A stretch of 64,000 nt of DNA, from the NCBI RefSeq assembly GCF_024764775.1, contig NZ_JALIGC010000040.1, forward strand, positions 434,001 through 498,000, in the 5' to 3' direction. The notes beneath the pieces are model-generated. The model was given only the letters and a program-made list of their open reading frames with translations. It did no database searches and was not told the origin of the DNA. The DNA comes from Scandinavium manionii. GTDB lineage: Bacteria; Pseudomonadota; Gammaproteobacteria; Enterobacterales; Enterobacteriaceae. Position 1 is the first letter of the stretch. Every line of letters starts with the position of its first letter. A program made the translations under genes and the position numbers. Positions 22,853-32,052 of the stretch are shown here, in pieces.

Positions 22853-23703
22853 CACTTAACCTCGCGGGACAGGAGCGCCCACCATCCATCAATGGTTGGG
22901 TTTTTCGCCAGCATCACAAAATCGATATCACCGTGAATTTTGCGCCAGCGCGCCGCCAGGGCCATCATCCGCACCGAATCCAGACCGTAATCAATCAGGT
23001 TTTCATCATCCAGCGGCTCATCGGACTCATCCAGCAGCGGCAGAATGACAGCCCGCAGCGCCGCTTTTGACGCAGGCAGCGGCAGCAGTTCTTCGGTCAT
23101 CACCACGCGACCAGAACGGCCCGCGACGTATTTCAGCGACATCAGATGCTCTTCGCGACTGAAATCCGCCAGCGCATCAGCAACGAAAAACGGTTTGATG
23201 TCGCGCATAAACGCATCGGTGGCGGTAGTCATGCAGCCGATGTGCGCATAAACGCCAGTGATAATCAGCTGATTACGCCCGCTCTCTTTTAGCATTTCTT
23301 CCAGCGGCGAACGGTGGAACGCGCTGTAGCGCCATTTCACCAGCACGGTGTCGGCTTCATCCGGGGCGAGTGCAGCAATCACGCGCTGCTGCTCCGGCGA
23401 GCGGGTCAAACCCGGCCCCCACATGTCGTTCAGCAGCGCACGGTCTTCGTCGCTCTGCTCTTTCGGCTGGGCGGTGTAGTAGACCGGAATGTTGTGCTTT
23501 TTGGCGAAATCGCGCAGGGCTTTAATGTTCGCCACCACGGTTTCCATCATCGCGCTGTTTTCACCCCAGAAATTGAGGAAATACTCCTGCATATCATGGA
23601 TCAGCAGCGCCGCGCGGGCAGGTTCAAACGCCCAGTCCACTTTGTTGGCCGGAATATCAGCGGCGGTGGGCAGTGCGTAGGCCTGCAGTTTTGGAATTGC
23701 CAT
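22852..23703 (-). CDS. entB: Isochorismatase / aryl carrier protein EntB
   Basis: Bifunctional protein, 283 residues. The N-terminal isochorismatase domain (about 1-205) hydrolyses isochorismate to 2,3-diDHB and pyruvate; LLIHDMQEYFLNF holds the conserved Asp (D37) and KWRYSAF the conserved Lys. The C-terminal aryl carrier domain (about 210-283) carries the phosphopantetheine site S243 in DYGLDSVRM, to be primed by EntD and loaded by EntE. AAGGAGAAG precedes the ATG. It sits between entE and entA on the minus strand. Confidence 0.98.
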   Translation of the reverse strand: MAIPKLQAYALPTAADIPANKVDWAFEPARAALLIHDMQEYFLNFWGENSAMMETVVANIKALRDFAKKHNIPVYYTAQPKEQSDEDRALLNDMWGPGLTRSPEQQRVIAALAPDEADTVLVKWRYSAFHRSPLEEMLKESGRNQLIITGVYAHIGCMTTATDAFMRDIKPFFVADALADFSREEHLMSLKYVAGRSGRVVMTEELLPLPASKAALRAVILPLLDESDEPLDDENLIDYGLDSVRMMALAARWRKIHGDIDFVMLAKNPTIDGWWALLSREVK

Positions 23704-23714
23704 ACTCTTCTCCT

Positions 23715-25325
23715 TCAGGCCAGGGTGCGGTTTGCAATCCACTGACGTAATTGTTTTTTATCGACTTTCCCGACCGGCGTTAGCGGCAATGCATCTACGC
23801 ACTCCACCCGGTCCGGCAGTTTGAATTCTGCGACGCCCTGTTCACGCAGGAAGCGGCGCACCGCCACCGCCCGTAACGACGTTTTGGTGACCAGATACGC
23901 ACAGCTTTTTTCGCCGAGCAGGCTGTCTTCCATGCTGACCAGCGCCGCATGAATCACCTCGTCGTGGCGTAGCAGCAGGTTTTCGACCTCTTCGGCGGCG
24001 ATCTTTTCGCCCCCGCGGTTGATCTGATCTTTCTCTCGGCCCTGCACGGTGATGTACCCGTGTTCATCGATAGAAATCAGATCGCCGGAGCCGTAAAATC
24101 CGTTGGCGTCAAAGGCGCTGTCGTTGTGCTCGGGGCTTTTGTAATAGCCGCGGAAGGTGTACGGCCCGCGGGTCATCAGCCGCCCCACTTCGCCGCGCGG
24201 CAACGGGTTCCCGTCGGCATCGGCGACCCACACTTCGTCGTCGGGGGACATCGGGCAGCCCTGGGTGTGGATGATGCGTTCCGGCGAATCGTCGAGGCGG
24301 GTGTAGTTCACCAGCCCTTCCGCCATGCCAAATACCTGCTGCAGCTGGCAGCCAATTTCCGCCGGGATCCGCGCCGCCAGCGTGGCCGACAAACGCGCGC
24401 CGCCCACTTGCAGCAGCGTCAGCGAGGCCAATTGCGCGTTACTGTTCCATTCGTGAATCGCCTGTAGCCACAGGCTCACCGCCGGAGGCACCAGTGCCGC
24501 GACGGTAATCTGATGCTGTTCAATCAGCGGAAAACAGAGCGTGGCGCTTGGGTCCGCCGCCAGGACCACGCAGCCCTGAGCGAGGAACACGCCGAGTGCG
24601 CCGGGGGAACTTAAGGCGTAGTTATGCGCCGCCGGCAGCGCACACAGGTAGCGCGTGTTGTGGTCAAAGGCGCAAATCTCATTGCTGCGGCGAATGCTGT
24701 AGGCGTAGTCGTTGTGGGTGCGCGGGATAAGCTTCGGTGTCCCGGTGCTGCCGCCGGAAAGCTGGAAGAAGGCCACTTCGCCCGCGCCGGTCGGCGTGGC
24801 CACGAAGTTGTCAGCCGGATGCGCTATCGCCGCCGCCAGGCTGTGTTCGCCGTCTTCGTTACGCAGCAAAACCGCGCGCACGGAACGGTGCTCATCGACG
24901 AAAGCGTTGAGGAACACGTCGTCGGCAAACAGCGCATGCTGGCGGTCAGCAATCAAAATGGCCGGTTCAATTTGCGCGGCATAAGCCTGCAGTTCGCTGC
25001 GCTGATGGCTGAACAGCGCATTCACCGGCGCCACGCCGATGCGCAGTAAAGCGAAAAAGGTGACGTAAAACTCTGCCACGTTGCCCAGCTGCACCAGCGC
25101 GGTATCGCCCATTTTCAGCCCCTGACGCTGCAACGACGACGCGAGGTTATCCACCTGCACGTTGAGTTCGCGATAGCTAAAACGACGATCGCCGTCGATC
25201 ACCGCCACGCTGTCGCTGTCTGCATGACGCGTCAGAAAATCGGTCAGCGGTAAATCCTGCCAGTAACCCTTCTCGCGGTAGCGGGCCGCCAGCTCAGGCG
25301 GCCACGGCGTAAATGCAACACTCAT
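23715..25325 (-). CDS. entE: 2,3-dihydroxybenzoate-AMP ligase EntE
   Basis: Stand-alone adenylation enzyme, 536 residues, that activates 2,3-dihydroxybenzoate with ATP and transfers it to the EntB carrier. The ATP motif SGGSTGTPKLIPRTH is near 190, the VFGMAEGLVNYTR core motif near 330, GRLMTRGPYTFRGYY and the GREKDQINRGGEKIAAEEVE hinge near 430. The start ATG at 25325 matches E. coli EntE; a TTG two codons upstream is the alternative. It is 11 bp upstream of entB and 9 bp downstream of entC. Confidence 0.98.
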   Translation of the reverse strand: MSVAFTPWPPELAARYREKGYWQDLPLTDFLTRHADSDSVAVIDGDRRFSYRELNVQVDNLASSLQRQGLKMGDTALVQLGNVAEFYVTFFALLRIGVAPVNALFSHQRSELQAYAAQIEPAILIADRQHALFADDVFLNAFVDEHRSVRAVLLRNEDGEHSLAAAIAHPADNFVATPTGAGEVAFFQLSGGSTGTPKLIPRTHNDYAYSIRRSNEICAFDHNTRYLCALPAAHNYALSSPGALGVFLAQGCVVLAADPSATLCFPLIEQHQITVAALVPPAVSLWLQAIHEWNSNAQLASLTLLQVGGARLSATLAARIPAEIGCQLQQVFGMAEGLVNYTRLDDSPERIIHTQGCPMSPDDEVWVADADGNPLPRGEVGRLMTRGPYTFRGYYKSPEHNDSAFDANGFYGSGDLISIDEHGYITVQGREKDQINRGGEKIAAEEVENLLLRHDEVIHAALVSMEDSLLGEKSCAYLVTKTSLRAVAVRRFLREQGVAEFKLPDRVECVDALPLTPVGKVDKKQLRQWIANRTLA

Positions 25326-25334
25326 CGTCAATCC

Positions 25335-26510
25335 TTAATTGAGGCCAAACACGTTCAGCATGGTGGTGAGTTTGACGCCGGTTTCGCGCCATTCACCGAG
25401 CGGTGAAGAGGCAGGCACAATGCCCGCGCCGGCAAACAGGCGAATGTGGTTGGCGTGCACTTTCGCGCAGCGGATCGTGACCACCCATTCGCCGTTGCCT
25501 TCGGCATCACACCAGCCGACGATGCCGCCGAACAGCTCGCGTTCGAATGGCTCCAGTTCAGCGATCACTTGTTTGGCAACGTCATGCGGGAAGCCGCTCA
25601 GCGCCGGGGTCGGGTGCAGCAAACAGGCCAGTGACAGCGCGTTCTCATCCGCTTTCGCTTCGCCTTCAATCGGCGTCGCCAGATGCCACAACGTCGGGGT
25701 GGTGATGAGCTGCGGCGAGGACGGCAACGACAGCATTTCACTGCGCGGCGTCAGGACGTTCTTCATCGCCTGCGTCACTAAATCGTGCTCGTGACGATCT
25801 TTCTGTGAGGCCAGCAGGCGGTTGCCCGCTTCCCGGTCCAGCACGTTATCCGGCTGACGACGGGCAGAGCCCGCCAGCGGCAGCGAGCTGAAATGCGAAC
25901 CCTCTTTGCGCAGCAGCAGTTCCGGGCTGGCACCCAGCAACACGCCGCCGTCGGGCAGCGGCACGTGGAAGTTGAAACTCGCCGGGTTCTGCGCAATCAG
26001 GCGTTCCAGCAGCGTACCGGTGTCCACATTAATGTCGGTGGTCAGTTCAATCAGACGCGACAGCACCACTTTGTCGACTTTCGGCGTGGCAGTCAGCTGT
26101 GCAGCGCTCGCCACCATCGCCATAAACAGGTCCTGTTCAGGAATTTCCTGACGCGCCTGGACCTGCATCGGTTTCATGCCGGCGGCGTACGGCGCAGAGT
26201 GCTGCTTAGCGGTGCGGGAAAACGCCTCGCTGTGCTGGGGAATAAACAGCGCAGAAGGCTGAGTGGTATCAAACGGAATGGCACCAACCAAAATCGGGCG
26301 GGCGATACCGGCCGCTTTGGCGTCAGCAAAGGCGCTGGCGAGGGTGCGCTGGAACTCGCCCGCCAGATCTTCACCGCCTTCCACGGGCTGTTCGATACGA
26401 CGAAAACAGCCGGAGGCGGTGAAACTGCGGTACGGTGACATAAAAAAGAAGCTATCAGGTGACAGCGTTGGTGCGACTTCCTGCCCGGCCTCGGCCAGTG
26501 ACGTTTCCAT
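25335..26510 (-). CDS. entC: Isochorismate synthase EntC
   Basis: Mg2+-dependent chorismate-utilising enzyme, 391 residues, the entry step of enterobactin synthesis. The C-terminal catalytic half has VDKVVLSRLIELTTD, PELLLRKEGSHFSSLPLAGSARR, LHPTPALSGFP and GWCDAEGNGEWVVTIRCA, all conserved in the family. The start at 26510 has GGAGGAT directly upstream. The first gene of entCEBAH, divergent from fepB; Fur-box-like sequences lie in the 175-bp gap. Confidence 0.98.
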   Translation of the reverse strand: METSLAEAGQEVAPTLSPDSFFFMSPYRSFTASGCFRRIEQPVEGGEDLAGEFQRTLASAFADAKAAGIARPILVGAIPFDTTQPSALFIPQHSEAFSRTAKQHSAPYAAGMKPMQVQARQEIPEQDLFMAMVASAAQLTATPKVDKVVLSRLIELTTDINVDTGTLLERLIAQNPASFNFHVPLPDGGVLLGASPELLLRKEGSHFSSLPLAGSARRQPDNVLDREAGNRLLASQKDRHEHDLVTQAMKNVLTPRSEMLSLPSSPQLITTPTLWHLATPIEGEAKADENALSLACLLHPTPALSGFPHDVAKQVIAELEPFERELFGGIVGWCDAEGNGEWVVTIRCAKVHANHIRLFAGAGIVPASSPLGEWRETGVKLTTMLNVFGLN

Positions 26511-26534
26511 ATCATCCTCCAAAACGATAAAGAT

Positions 26535-26553
26535 ATTACGAATAATTATCATT
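26535..26553. promoter_or_regulatory. Fur-box-like site, entC side
   Basis: On the minus strand AATGATAATTATTCGTAAT contains TGATAAT-ATT of the 7-1-7 Fur motif. It is 25 bp upstream of entC, where Fur would repress the entCEBAH promoter. Confidence 0.6.
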
Positions 26554-26641
26554 TATATTTTGGTTCGGTAAGCTAAGAGTAAACGCGCTCATTGTCAACT
26601 TCAGCCGCATCATCCGACTTGCATCTGCGGCGCACTAAAGT

Positions 26642-26660
26642 GAAAATGAGATTCATTAAC
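26642..26660. promoter_or_regulatory. Fur box upstream of fepB
   Basis: GAAAATGAGATTCATTAAC matches the Fur consensus GATAATGATAATCATTATC at about 14 of 19 positions. It lies 25 bp before the fepB GTG start. Confidence 0.7.
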
Positions 26661-26685
26661 ATCAACCAAACAGGACTTTGACGTC

Positions 26686-27645
26686 GTGAAATCCCCCGTT
26701 TTTTTCCGTAACACCCTGCTGATCGCCGGGCTTTGTCTTTTAGGATTAACCTCAGCTCTCGCCGCCGACTGGCCGCGTCAGGTCACCGACAGCCGTGGCA
26801 CACACACGCTGGAGCACAAACCGCTGCGTATTGTCTCCACCAGCGTGACCCTCACCGGCTCGCTGCTGGCGATTGACGCGCCGGTGGTGGCCAGCGGGGC
26901 AACCACCCCGAACAACCGCGTGGCCGACGAGCAGGGTTTTCTGCGTCAATGGGGCGACGTGGCAAAACAGCGTCAGCTCGCCCGCCTGTACATTGGTGAG
27001 CCAAACGCAGAAGCCGTTGCTGCACAAATGCCAGATTTGATCCTGATCAGCGCCACCGGCGGTGATTCCGCGCTGGCGCTGTACGACCAGCTGTCGACCA
27101 TCGCCCCAACGCTTATCATTAACTATGACGATCAGAGCTGGCAGAGCCTGCTGACCCAGCTTGGCGGCATCACCGGACAGGAAAAACAGGCCAGCCAACG
27201 CATTGCGGAATTTGATAAGCAGCTCGCGACGCTCAAACAGCAGATGAAACTGCCGCCGCAGCCGGTCAGCGCACTGGTGTACACCGCCGCCGCGCACAGC
27301 GCCAATCTGTGGACGCCGGAATCCGCGCAGGGCAAATTGCTGGAACAGTTGGGCTTCACCCTCGCGCCGCTGCCCGCCGGGTTGCACACCAGCCAGAGTC
27401 AGGGCAAACGTCATGACATCATTCAGCTTGGAGGGGAAAACCTGGCGGAAGGCCTGAACGGCCAGTCGCTGTTCGTGTTTGCCGGGGATCAGAAAGATAC
27501 CGACGCCATCGAAGCGAATCCGCTGTTGTCGCACCTCTCCGCCGTGCAAAACAAACGGGTGTATGCGCTCGGCACCGAAACGTTCCGCCTCGATTACTAC
27601 AGCGCGATGCGGGTATTGCAGCGCCTGGAAACGTTGTTTGGCTGA
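26686..27645 (+). CDS. fepB: Ferric enterobactin periplasmic binding protein FepB
   Basis: Class III periplasmic binding protein, 319 residues, that carries ferric enterobactin from FepA to FepDGC. The signal peptide ends near residue 26 (TSALA|AD). The mature part has RIVSTSVTLTGSLLAIDAPVVASGATTPNN, MPDLILISATGGDSALALYDQ and LGGENLAEGLNGQSLFVFAGD, as in E. coli FepB. The start is GTG at 26686; the upstream ribosome site AGGA is at 26672. It is divergent from entC behind a shared Fur-controlled region and followed by a REP element. Confidence 0.97.
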   Translation: MKSPVFFRNTLLIAGLCLLGLTSALAADWPRQVTDSRGTHTLEHKPLRIVSTSVTLTGSLLAIDAPVVASGATTPNNRVADEQGFLRQWGDVAKQRQLARLYIGEPNAEAVAAQMPDLILISATGGDSALALYDQLSTIAPTLIINYDDQSWQSLLTQLGGITGQEKQASQRIAEFDKQLATLKQQMKLPPQPVSALVYTAAAHSANLWTPESAQGKLLEQLGFTLAPLPAGLHTSQSQGKRHDIIQLGGENLAEGLNGQSLFVFAGDQKDTDAIEANPLLSHLSAVQNKRVYALGTETFRLDYYSAMRVLQRLETLFG

Positions 27646-27733
27646 TGACCGTGCCCGGTGGCGCTACGCTTACACGGGCCTATAAGACACATTCCGTAGG
27701 CCCGGCAAGCTTGCGCCGCCGGGCATATTCCAC
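27646..27733. repeat. REP/BIME element between fepB and entS
   Basis: GCCCGGTGGCGCTACGCTTACACGGGCCTA is followed by an inverted copy TAGGCCCGGCAAGCTTGCGCCGCCGGGCA. This pair of opposed REP units forms a BIME. It fills the whole 92-bp gap between two converging genes. Confidence 0.85.
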
Positions 27734-27737
27734 CGCA

Positions 27738-28973
27738 CTAAACCGTGGCCGTTTCCTGGCGGAAGCGACGCAACTCACCGAGTAACAGCACCAATATCAC
27801 GCCGACAATCGCTAACGCCCATCCGCTGGCGGATGCCGCTGCTACCGGCGTGAGCATTGCGCCAAACCCGCCTAAAATCGCCGCACCAATGGCATCGCCG
27901 GTAACGTTCTGCGCCGTCCACAGGCCGTTAATTCGGCCGAGCATCGCTTCCGGGGTTTGCGTCTGAATCAGGGTGTATTGCAGCAGTGAACTGATGGCGC
28001 TCAACCAGCCAAAAAGCGCCAGACACAGCGCGCCCAACGCCCACACTGGCATCAGGCTGAACATCCCAATCGCGACAAACGAGCCCACCGTGGTGAGCAA
28101 CATGATTTGCCCCGGCTTTTCGCTACGCGCAAGATTGCCGCTGGTTAAGGCGCCAAACGCCGCGCCGAGCGGGATCGCTGCATACAGCAAACCAATCTGT
28201 GCCGCCGACATCTGCCAGCTCATCGCCAGCGCCGGATACAGCACGCGCACCGCACTGGCCATGGTCAGAAGAGCGCCGAGCAGCGCGATGCCGCCAATCA
28301 GCGGGCTGTTAAACAGGAAACGCAGCCCGGCCATCAGGGATTTCAGCGGATGCTCTCGCGGCTGTGGCGGCGGTGGTAACGGCGGCAAGCGCAGCAATGT
28401 CAGGGTAGTGATAAAGGTCCCGAGTGCAGCCAGCAGGTAGTTCCAGGAAAAACCGCCGCTCGCCAGCAGTAGGCCGCCGACCATCGGCGAAATTACCGAG
28501 CCCAGACGCACGGTGAGCATCGTAATCGCCCCCGCCTGCATCAGGTTTTCGCGCCCGACAAGCGCAGGTGTCGCCGCCAGCAGCGCGGTCACGCCAATGG
28601 AGGCAAACAGGCCGTCCCAGATCCCGAGCAGATAAATCGCCAGCAGCGAAGGCTCCGGCAGTAGCGCGTTCAGCCATAAGCCAACAAAGCCGATGCCGCA
28701 GGTGCCACGCGCCAGCAGAATCAGCTTTTTACGTTCGTAACGGTCGGCCAGCACGCCGCCGAGCATCAGGCCGATAAACATCGCCGCGCCGGTGAGCGTC
28801 ACCGCCAGCCCGACGTGCCAGGTGGAATGGGTCAGCGACTGGATTTGTACCGGCACAGCAACGCCGAGCAGGCCAAGAGAAAGAATGGAGATAAAACGGG
28901 CGATAAAGACGGCGCGAAACGCCGGATGAGTCTTGAGCAGGCTGAGATTCAACAGCCAGGATTGTCTTTGCAT
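27738..28973 (-). CDS. entS: Enterobactin exporter EntS
   Basis: Major facilitator superfamily exporter of enterobactin across the inner membrane, 411 residues with 12 predicted segments. The start MQRQSWLLNLSLLKTHPAFR aligns with E. coli EntS. The MFS signature GGVLADRYERKKLILLARG lies after segment 2, and LGRINGLWTAQNVTGDAIGAA near 355. I set the start at 28973; the frame is open 15 codons earlier. It is divergent from fepDGC with a strong Fur box between. Confidence 0.96.
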   Translation of the reverse strand: MQRQSWLLNLSLLKTHPAFRAVFIARFISILSLGLLGVAVPVQIQSLTHSTWHVGLAVTLTGAAMFIGLMLGGVLADRYERKKLILLARGTCGIGFVGLWLNALLPEPSLLAIYLLGIWDGLFASIGVTALLAATPALVGRENLMQAGAITMLTVRLGSVISPMVGGLLLASGGFSWNYLLAALGTFITTLTLLRLPPLPPPPQPREHPLKSLMAGLRFLFNSPLIGGIALLGALLTMASAVRVLYPALAMSWQMSAAQIGLLYAAIPLGAAFGALTSGNLARSEKPGQIMLLTTVGSFVAIGMFSLMPVWALGALCLALFGWLSAISSLLQYTLIQTQTPEAMLGRINGLWTAQNVTGDAIGAAILGGFGAMLTPVAAASASGWALAIVGVILVLLLGELRRFRQETATV

Positions 28974-29048
28974 GACGGGGCCTTCAACGAACTTTCGGTA
29001 CCATTTCCGGGGCTGCACATGCTAACATAGGCAAATAAGATCGAGAAC

Positions 29049-29067
29049 GATAATTACTATCATTATC
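29049..29067. promoter_or_regulatory. Fur box, entS/fepD divergent promoters
   Basis: GATAATTACTATCATTATC matches the Fur consensus GATAATGATAATCATTATC at all but four positions, the best Fur box in the window. It lies between entS and fepDGC and should control both. Confidence 0.85.
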
Positions 29068-29084
29068 ACATCATGGACGTTGCT

Positions 29085-30095
29085 ATGTCGTTTTCTCCCG
29101 CCGCGCTGCGCACCGTCGCCGTGCCCGGATTACTCATTCTGCTTATCGCCGCCGCCGCGTTCAGCCTACTGATTGGCGCAAAACCGCTGCCGCTGAATGT
29201 GGTTTTCGACGCCCTGTCCGGCAGCTGTCACAGCGCCGACTGCACCATTGTTCTCGATGCCCGATTACCGCGCACCCTCGCCGGTCTGTTAGCGGGCGGC
29301 GCACTCGGCCTCGCGGGCGCGCTGATGCAAACCCTTACCCGTAACCCCCTGGCCGACCCCGGCATTCTCGGCGTTAACGCCGGAGCCAGCTTTGCGATTG
29401 TGCTGGGTGCCGCACTGTTTGGTTTCACGCTGCCGCAGGAACAGCTGCTACTCGCCTTTTGCGGCGCGCTGATTGCCTCACTACTGGTGGCGTTTACCGG
29501 CAGCCAGGGCGGCGGCCAGCTTAGCCCGGTGCGTCTGACGCTGGCGGGCGTTGCGCTGGGCGCGGTGCTGGAAGGCCTGTCGAACGGCATCGCGCTGCTC
29601 AATCCCGATGTCTACGATCAGCTGCGTTTCTGGCAGGCCGGGTCGCTGGATATTCGCTCCCTCGAAACGTTGAAAGTGGTACTGCTGCCGGTGGGTATCG
29701 CCGCCGCCGTGGCGCTCGGTTTAAGCCGTTCACTGAATAGCCTGAGCCTCGGGGCAGACACCGCCACCGCGCTCGGCAATAAAGTGGCGCGCACCCAAAT
29801 TCTTGGCCTGCTGGTGATAACCGTCCTGAGCGGCAGCGCCACCGCGCTGGTGGGGCCGATTGCCTTTATCGGGTTGATGGTGCCGCATATTTCGCGCTGG
29901 CTGGTCGGGGGCGATCATCGCTGGTCGCTGCCGGTCACGCTGCTCGCTACGCCAGCCCTGCTGTTGTTTGCCGATATTATTGGCCGCCTGCTGGTGCCGG
30001 GTGAACTGCGCGTGTCGGTGGTCAGCGCCTTTATCGGCGCACCGATGCTTATCTGGCTGGTGCGTCGCCAGCCGTCGCGCGGAGGTGTCGTATGA
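29085..30095 (+). CDS. fepD: Ferric enterobactin ABC permease FepD
   Basis: BtuC/FecCD-type permease with about 9-10 membrane segments; with FepG it forms the channel for ferric enterobactin. The product is 336 residues from the ATG at 29085; the ATG at 29073 would add four residues but lies right against the Fur box without a ribosome site. Family motifs are LPRTLAGLLAGGALGLAGALMQTLTRNPLADPG near 65-95 and GPIAFIGLMVPHISRWLVG near 265. Its stop overlaps fepG (ATGA). Confidence 0.96.
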   Translation: MSFSPAALRTVAVPGLLILLIAAAAFSLLIGAKPLPLNVVFDALSGSCHSADCTIVLDARLPRTLAGLLAGGALGLAGALMQTLTRNPLADPGILGVNAGASFAIVLGAALFGFTLPQEQLLLAFCGALIASLLVAFTGSQGGGQLSPVRLTLAGVALGAVLEGLSNGIALLNPDVYDQLRFWQAGSLDIRSLETLKVVLLPVGIAAAVALGLSRSLNSLSLGADTATALGNKVARTQILGLLVITVLSGSATALVGPIAFIGLMVPHISRWLVGGDHRWSLPVTLLATPALLLFADIIGRLLVPGELRVSVVSAFIGAPMLIWLVRRQPSRGGVV

Positions 30096-31084
30096 TAGCC
30101 CCTGCCCGTCGTCTGGTCGTGAGCGTCGTGTTCCTGACCGTGGCGAGTCTGGCGATTAGCCTCTGGAGCCTGCGCAGCGGCGTGGTCACGCTGGATTTCA
30201 GTCAGGTTATCGCCGCCCTGTTCGGCGACGCGCCGCGCAACGTGACGATGGTGGTCACCGAATGGCGTTTGCCACGGGTGCTGATGGCGCTACTGGTCGG
30301 CGCAGCGCTGGGCGTCAGCGGCGCAATTTTCCAGTCGCTGATGCGCAACCCGCTTGGCAGCCCGGACGTAATGGGCTTTAACACCGGGGCCTGGAGCGGC
30401 GTGCTGGTGGCGATGGTGCTGTTTGGTCAGCATCAGACGGCGATTGTTTTCGCGGCGATGGCGGGCGGGATTGTCACGTCGTTGCTGGTCTGGCTGCTGG
30501 CGTGGCGCAACGGCATTGATACTTTCCGGCTGATCATTATCGGCATTGGCATCCGCGCGATGCTGATGGCGTTCAACACCTGGCTGCTGTTGAAGGCCTC
30601 TCTGGAAACCGCGCAGTCTGCCGGACTGTGGTTTGCCGGGTCGCTCAACGGCCTGACGTGGGCCAAAATTTTTCCCGCGTCACCTATTCTGCTGGTGATG
30701 CTGGTGTTTGCCGCCCTGCTGGTACGCCGGATGCGGCTGCTGGAAATGGGCGACGACAGCGCCTGCGCGCTGGGCGTGCGGGTCGAACGGTCGCGCTTAT
30801 TGATGATGCTGGTCGCGGTGGTGCTGACCGCGGCCGCCACCGCGCTGGCGGGGCCGATTTCCTTTATTGCGCTGGTGGCCCCGCACATTGCGCGGCGCAT
30901 CAGCGGCACCGCGCGCTGGGGTTTGACCCAATCGGCGTTGTGCGGCGCGCTGCTGCTAACGCTTGCTGATTTCGGCGCCCAGCGGCTGTTTATGCCTTAC
31001 CAGCTACCGGTGGGCGTGGTGACCGTCAGCCTCGGCGGCCTGTATCTCATCGCCTTGCTTATTCAGGAGTCTCGTAAAAAATGA
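30092..31084 (+). CDS. fepG: Ferric enterobactin ABC permease FepG
   Basis: Second FecCD-type permease, 330 residues, partner of FepD in the inner membrane. The coupling region LPRVLMALLVGAALGVSGAIFQSLMRNPLGSPD lies near 60-92, and GPISFIALVAPHIARRISG near 270. The ATG overlaps the fepD stop by four bases and its own stop overlaps fepC, giving one translationally coupled fepD-fepG-fepC unit under the upstream Fur box. Confidence 0.97.
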   Translation: MIAPARRLVVSVVFLTVASLAISLWSLRSGVVTLDFSQVIAALFGDAPRNVTMVVTEWRLPRVLMALLVGAALGVSGAIFQSLMRNPLGSPDVMGFNTGAWSGVLVAMVLFGQHQTAIVFAAMAGGIVTSLLVWLLAWRNGIDTFRLIIIGIGIRAMLMAFNTWLLLKASLETAQSAGLWFAGSLNGLTWAKIFPASPILLVMLVFAALLVRRMRLLEMGDDSACALGVRVERSRLLMMLVAVVLTAAATALAGPISFIALVAPHIARRISGTARWGLTQSALCGALLLTLADFGAQRLFMPYQLPVGVVTVSLGGLYLIALLIQESRKK

Positions 31085-31875
31085 CAGCTTCCACCGCCCG
31101 CCTGCGCGGCGAAGAACTGACGCTGAGCTACGGCAAAAAAGTGATCGCCGAGGGGCTGAACGTCGCCATTCCCGACGGTCATTTCACCGCGATCATTGGC
31201 CCCAACGGCTGCGGAAAATCGACCTTGCTGCGCACCCTAAGCCGCCTGATGACCCCGCAGCACGGCCAGGTATTTCTCGACGGCGAACAGATCCAGCGTT
31301 TCGCCAGCAAAGAAGTGGCACGGCGCATCGGCCTGCTGGCGCAAAACGCCACCACGCCGGGAGACATTACGGTGCAGGAACTGGTGGCGCGCGGGCGTTA
31401 TCCGCATCAGCCGCTGTTCACTCGCTGGCGCAAGGAAGATGACGACGCGGTGAACCGTGCGATGCAGGCCACCGGCATGGTTGAGCTGGCGAATCAAAGC
31501 GTGGATACGCTGTCGGGCGGCCAGCGTCAGCGGGCATGGATTGCGATGGTGCTGGCGCAGGAAACGGCAATTATGCTACTCGACGAGCCGACGACCTGGC
31601 TGGACATCAGTCACCAGATTGATTTACTGGAACTGCTGAGCGAGCTTAACCGTGAGCGCGGATATACCCTGGCGGCAGTGCTGCATGACCTCAATCAGGC
31701 GTGTCGCTATGCCACGCATTTGATTGCCCTGCGCGACGGGCAGATTGTCGCCGAGGGCGCGCCGAAAGAGATTGTGACCGCGGAGCTGATTGAGCGGATT
31801 TACGGGCTGCGGAGTCTGATTATTGAAGACCCGGTGGCGGGTACGCCGCTGGTGGTGCCATTGGGAAAACGGTAG
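31081..31875 (+). CDS. fepC: Ferric enterobactin ABC ATPase FepC
   Basis: ATPase of the ferric enterobactin importer, 264 residues. Walker A is GPNGCGKST at 40-48, signature LSGGQ at 144-148, Walker B IMLLDEPTTWLDISHQ and the H-loop in AAVLHDLNQACRYA. Overlaps fepG by four bases. In E. coli fepE and then entF follow; here fepE is missing and an accessory fimbrial block starts about 180 bp downstream. Confidence 0.97.
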   Translation: MTASTARLRGEELTLSYGKKVIAEGLNVAIPDGHFTAIIGPNGCGKSTLLRTLSRLMTPQHGQVFLDGEQIQRFASKEVARRIGLLAQNATTPGDITVQELVARGRYPHQPLFTRWRKEDDDAVNRAMQATGMVELANQSVDTLSGGQRQRAWIAMVLAQETAIMLLDEPTTWLDISHQIDLLELLSELNRERGYTLAAVLHDLNQACRYATHLIALRDGQIVAEGAPKEIVTAELIERIYGLRSLIIEDPVAGTPLVVPLGKR

Positions 31876-31903
31876 TCCTTCAACAGGACGCCTCACCCCG
31901 GCA

Positions 31904-31936
31904 CTCTCCCCAAAAGGGACAGGGTGGCTGAGCGGC
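31904..31936. repeat. Hairpin repeat at left edge of the fimbrial block
   Basis: CTCTCCCCAAAAGGGACAGGG followed by TGGCTGAGCGGC. Nearly the same string stands at 39510-39540, at the other edge of the accessory block, in the same orientation. The 31876-32052 gap between fepC and the LuxR-type gene holds nothing else that I recognise. Confidence 0.6.
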
Positions 31937-32052
31937 CAGGTGGTGAGATTCAGCTGAATAATATCGCGGTCCGTCATGCATCAAGTCTGTCGGCAAGATC
32001 CGGCCAGAGGTTTCATTTTCATCCCTTAAAATAAATGCCGAACTCAAAAACA